From: Halostella pelagica
Lineage (GTDB): Archaea; Halobacteriota; Halobacteria; Halobacteriales; Natronoarchaeaceae
Assembly (NCBI GenBank): GCA_005954745.1
Contig: CP040678.1
Coordinates: 1,736,001 to 1,800,000, forward strand
Length of the DNA: 64,000 nt
Direction: 5' to 3'
The translations under genes and the position numbers were made by a program. The notes beneath the pieces are model-generated. The model was given only the letters and a program-made list of their open reading frames with translations, ran no database searches and had not been told where the DNA came from. Positions 62,884-64,000 of the stretch are shown one piece after another; the stretch's first letter is position 1; each line of letters opens with the position of its first letter.

Positions 62884-64000
62884 TCAGGCGTGGACCTCCT
62901 CCTGTTCGCGGTCGATGCCCTCCTCTCGGGCGAACTCTTTCAGGTCGGTCATGGTGACGCGCTGTTTCTCCGCGCCGTAGTCCTTGACGCGTCGAGTGAC
63001 GGCGCGTACCTCGTCGTCGCTCGGGTTGAAGCCCGCGTCCTGCAGGCGTTCTCGTACCGAGTGATTGCCGGTGTGCTTGCCCAGTACCAGTTCCCGCTGT
63101 GCACCGACCATCCCGGGCGTCATGACGCCCGGCTCGAAGGTGTCGGAGTTCTCGATGACGCCCGCGGCGTGGATGCCGCTTTCGTGGGCGAACGCGTTGT
63201 CGCCGACGACGGGCTTGTTGCCCGGTACGTCGACGCCCGACTTCTCCTCGACTAGCCGCGAGAGCGCGGTGATACCGGTCGTGTCGATGCCGGTGTCGAC
63301 CTGATAGACGCTCTCTATCGCCATCACGAACTCCTCGTAGGCTGCGTTGCCCGCGCGCTCCCCGATGGAGTTGACGCTGACCTGCGCCTGGTCGGCCCCG
63401 GCCTCGATGCCGGAGATGGCGTTCGCGGTCGCCATCCCGAAGTCGTCGTGCGTGTGCACGTCGACGCGGGCGGTCGTGTGCTCACAGACCATCTCGATCA
63501 GGTCGTGGAACCGCCGCGGCGTCGCGACACCGCAGGTGTCGGGGACGTTGATCCAGTCGGTTCCCGCCTCGGTGACGGCCTCGATTATCTCGACCAGGAA
63601 CGCCTCGTCCGTCCGCGTGGCGTCCATCGGCGAGTACATTACTTCGACGCCGGCGTCTCGCAGGCGGGAGACGGCGTCGACGGACCGTTCCATCACCTGC
63701 TCGCGGGTCGCGTGCATCGAATCCTCTATCTGCACGTCGCTGGTGGACGCGAACACGTGCACCATCTCGACGCCAGCGTCGAGGGCCGCTTCGATGTCCT
63801 TGTCGACGACGCGGGCCAGCCCGCAAACCGTCGTATCTGTGCTTTTAGCGATGTCGCTTACGGCCTCGAACTCGGCGTCGGAGTTGACGGGGAACCCGGC
63901 TTCGATGACGTGGGTTCCCATCCGGTCGAGTGCCGTGGCTATCTCGCGTTTGTCCTCGTAGGAGAATGACGTGCGCGGCGACTGCTCCCCGTCGCGGAGC
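62884..64000 (-). CDS. leuA: 2-isopropylmalate/(R)-citramalate synthase, N-terminus cut by window edge
   Basis: About 371 residues are visible; the gene continues beyond the window. The DRE-TIM catalytic features are LRDGEQSPRTSFSYEDKREI at the edge, HVIEAGFPVNSDAEF, HTHDDFGMATANAISGIEAG and NSIGERAGNAA. The protein ends soon after the KHTGNHSVRERLQDAG region, without the C-terminal LeuA regulatory domain that gives leucine feedback. The gene makes 2-isopropylmalate for leucine or citramalate for isoleucine; context allows either. Transcribed before ilvB. Confidence 0.9.
   Translation of the reverse strand, partial: LRDGEQSPRTSFSYEDKREIATALDRMGTHVIEAGFPVNSDAEFEAVSDIAKSTDTTVCGLARVVDKDIEAALDAGVEMVHVFASTSDVQIEDSMHATREQVMERSVDAVSRLRDAGVEVMYSPMDATRTDEAFLVEIIEAVTEAGTDWINVPDTCGVATPRRFHDLIEMVCEHTTARVDVHTHDDFGMATANAISGIEAGADQAQVSVNSIGERAGNAAYEEFVMAIESVYQVDTGIDTTGITALSRLVEEKSGVDVPGNKPVVGDNAFAHESGIHAAGVIENSDTFEPGVMTPGMVGAQRELVLGKHTGNHSVRERLQDAGFNPSDDEVRAVTRRVKDYGAEKQRVTMTDLKEFAREEGIDREQEEVHA

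Noticed and set aside
1-64000. CRISPR arrays, rRNA, tRNA or complete insertion sequences
   Set aside because: No regular repeat-spacer pattern, no conserved rRNA segments, no TTCGANTC-bearing cloverleaf and no transposase with intact ends was seen.

Overview
The window looks like part of a haloarchaeal chromosome. The GC content is high, the proteins are strongly acidic, and promoters are archaeal TATA boxes that often sit 25-30 bases before the ATG, as expected for leaderless mRNAs. Typical haloarchaeal or archaeal families are present: a HalOD1 domain protein, an Sph-type SMC-related protein, archaeal Elp3 and an Rqc2/NEMF homologue, F420-linked enzymes, a Tat lipoprotein and small zinc-finger proteins. 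No rRNA, tRNA, CRISPR array or intact insertion sequence was recognised. The genus cannot be told from the sequence alone.

Layout. 0.1-5.3 kb: three membrane proteins, a solute-binding lipoprotein whose domain order looks circularly permuted, and a PAP2 phosphatase. 5.3-10 kb: dodecin, an MFS transporter, an A-type Fe-S carrier, histidinol dehydrogenase and a methyltransferase. 10.7-15.2 kb: a lower-GC island with an ABC exporter, a PhyH-type dioxygenase, a CmcI-like methyltransferase and a CbiX-like protein, possibly a small tailoring/export cluster. 15.2-25.1 kb: an SprT-like protease, a wHTH/membrane-protein pair, an Fe-ADH-fold dehydrogenase lacking most iron ligands, an AI-2E-type transporter, a zinc micro-protein, a creatininase homologue, the SMC-related protein, a xylose-dehydrogenase-like oxidoreductase and a BolA-glutaredoxin pair.

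25.3-40.3 kb looks catabolic. It holds a luciferase-like monooxygenase, F420:NADPH reductase, an aldehyde dehydrogenase, then a minus-strand block (TMADH/old-yellow-enzyme-type flavoprotein, 61-residue membrane peptide, SSS symporter, M24 pita-bread enzyme, tandem EthD protein, HD protein) divergent from an IclR regulator. A VOC protein, an S66 peptidase and a second EthD protein follow. This block, with a repeated ATTCGAAT palindrome in its promoter regions, is the best candidate for an undescribed pathway; its substrate is unknown.

40.4-52.4 kb is mostly housekeeping: aRqcH/NEMF, a ZIP transporter, HalOD1, Elp3, a CNNM/CorC-type protein, a RecJ-like DHH protein, a UlaG-like hydrolase, OsmC, several conserved small proteins and TatA.

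52.5-64 kb is the branched-chain amino-acid locus on the minus strand, transcribed leuA > ilvB > ilvN > ilvC > small gene > leuC > leuD, with leuB separated by three plus-strand genes (degenerate Nudix, BAAT-type hydrolase, RidA). Together these make valine, isoleucine and leucine from pyruvate. The ilvB leader is unusually long for a haloarchaeon and contains a perfect hairpin and a 41-codon ORF that overlaps the ilvB start.
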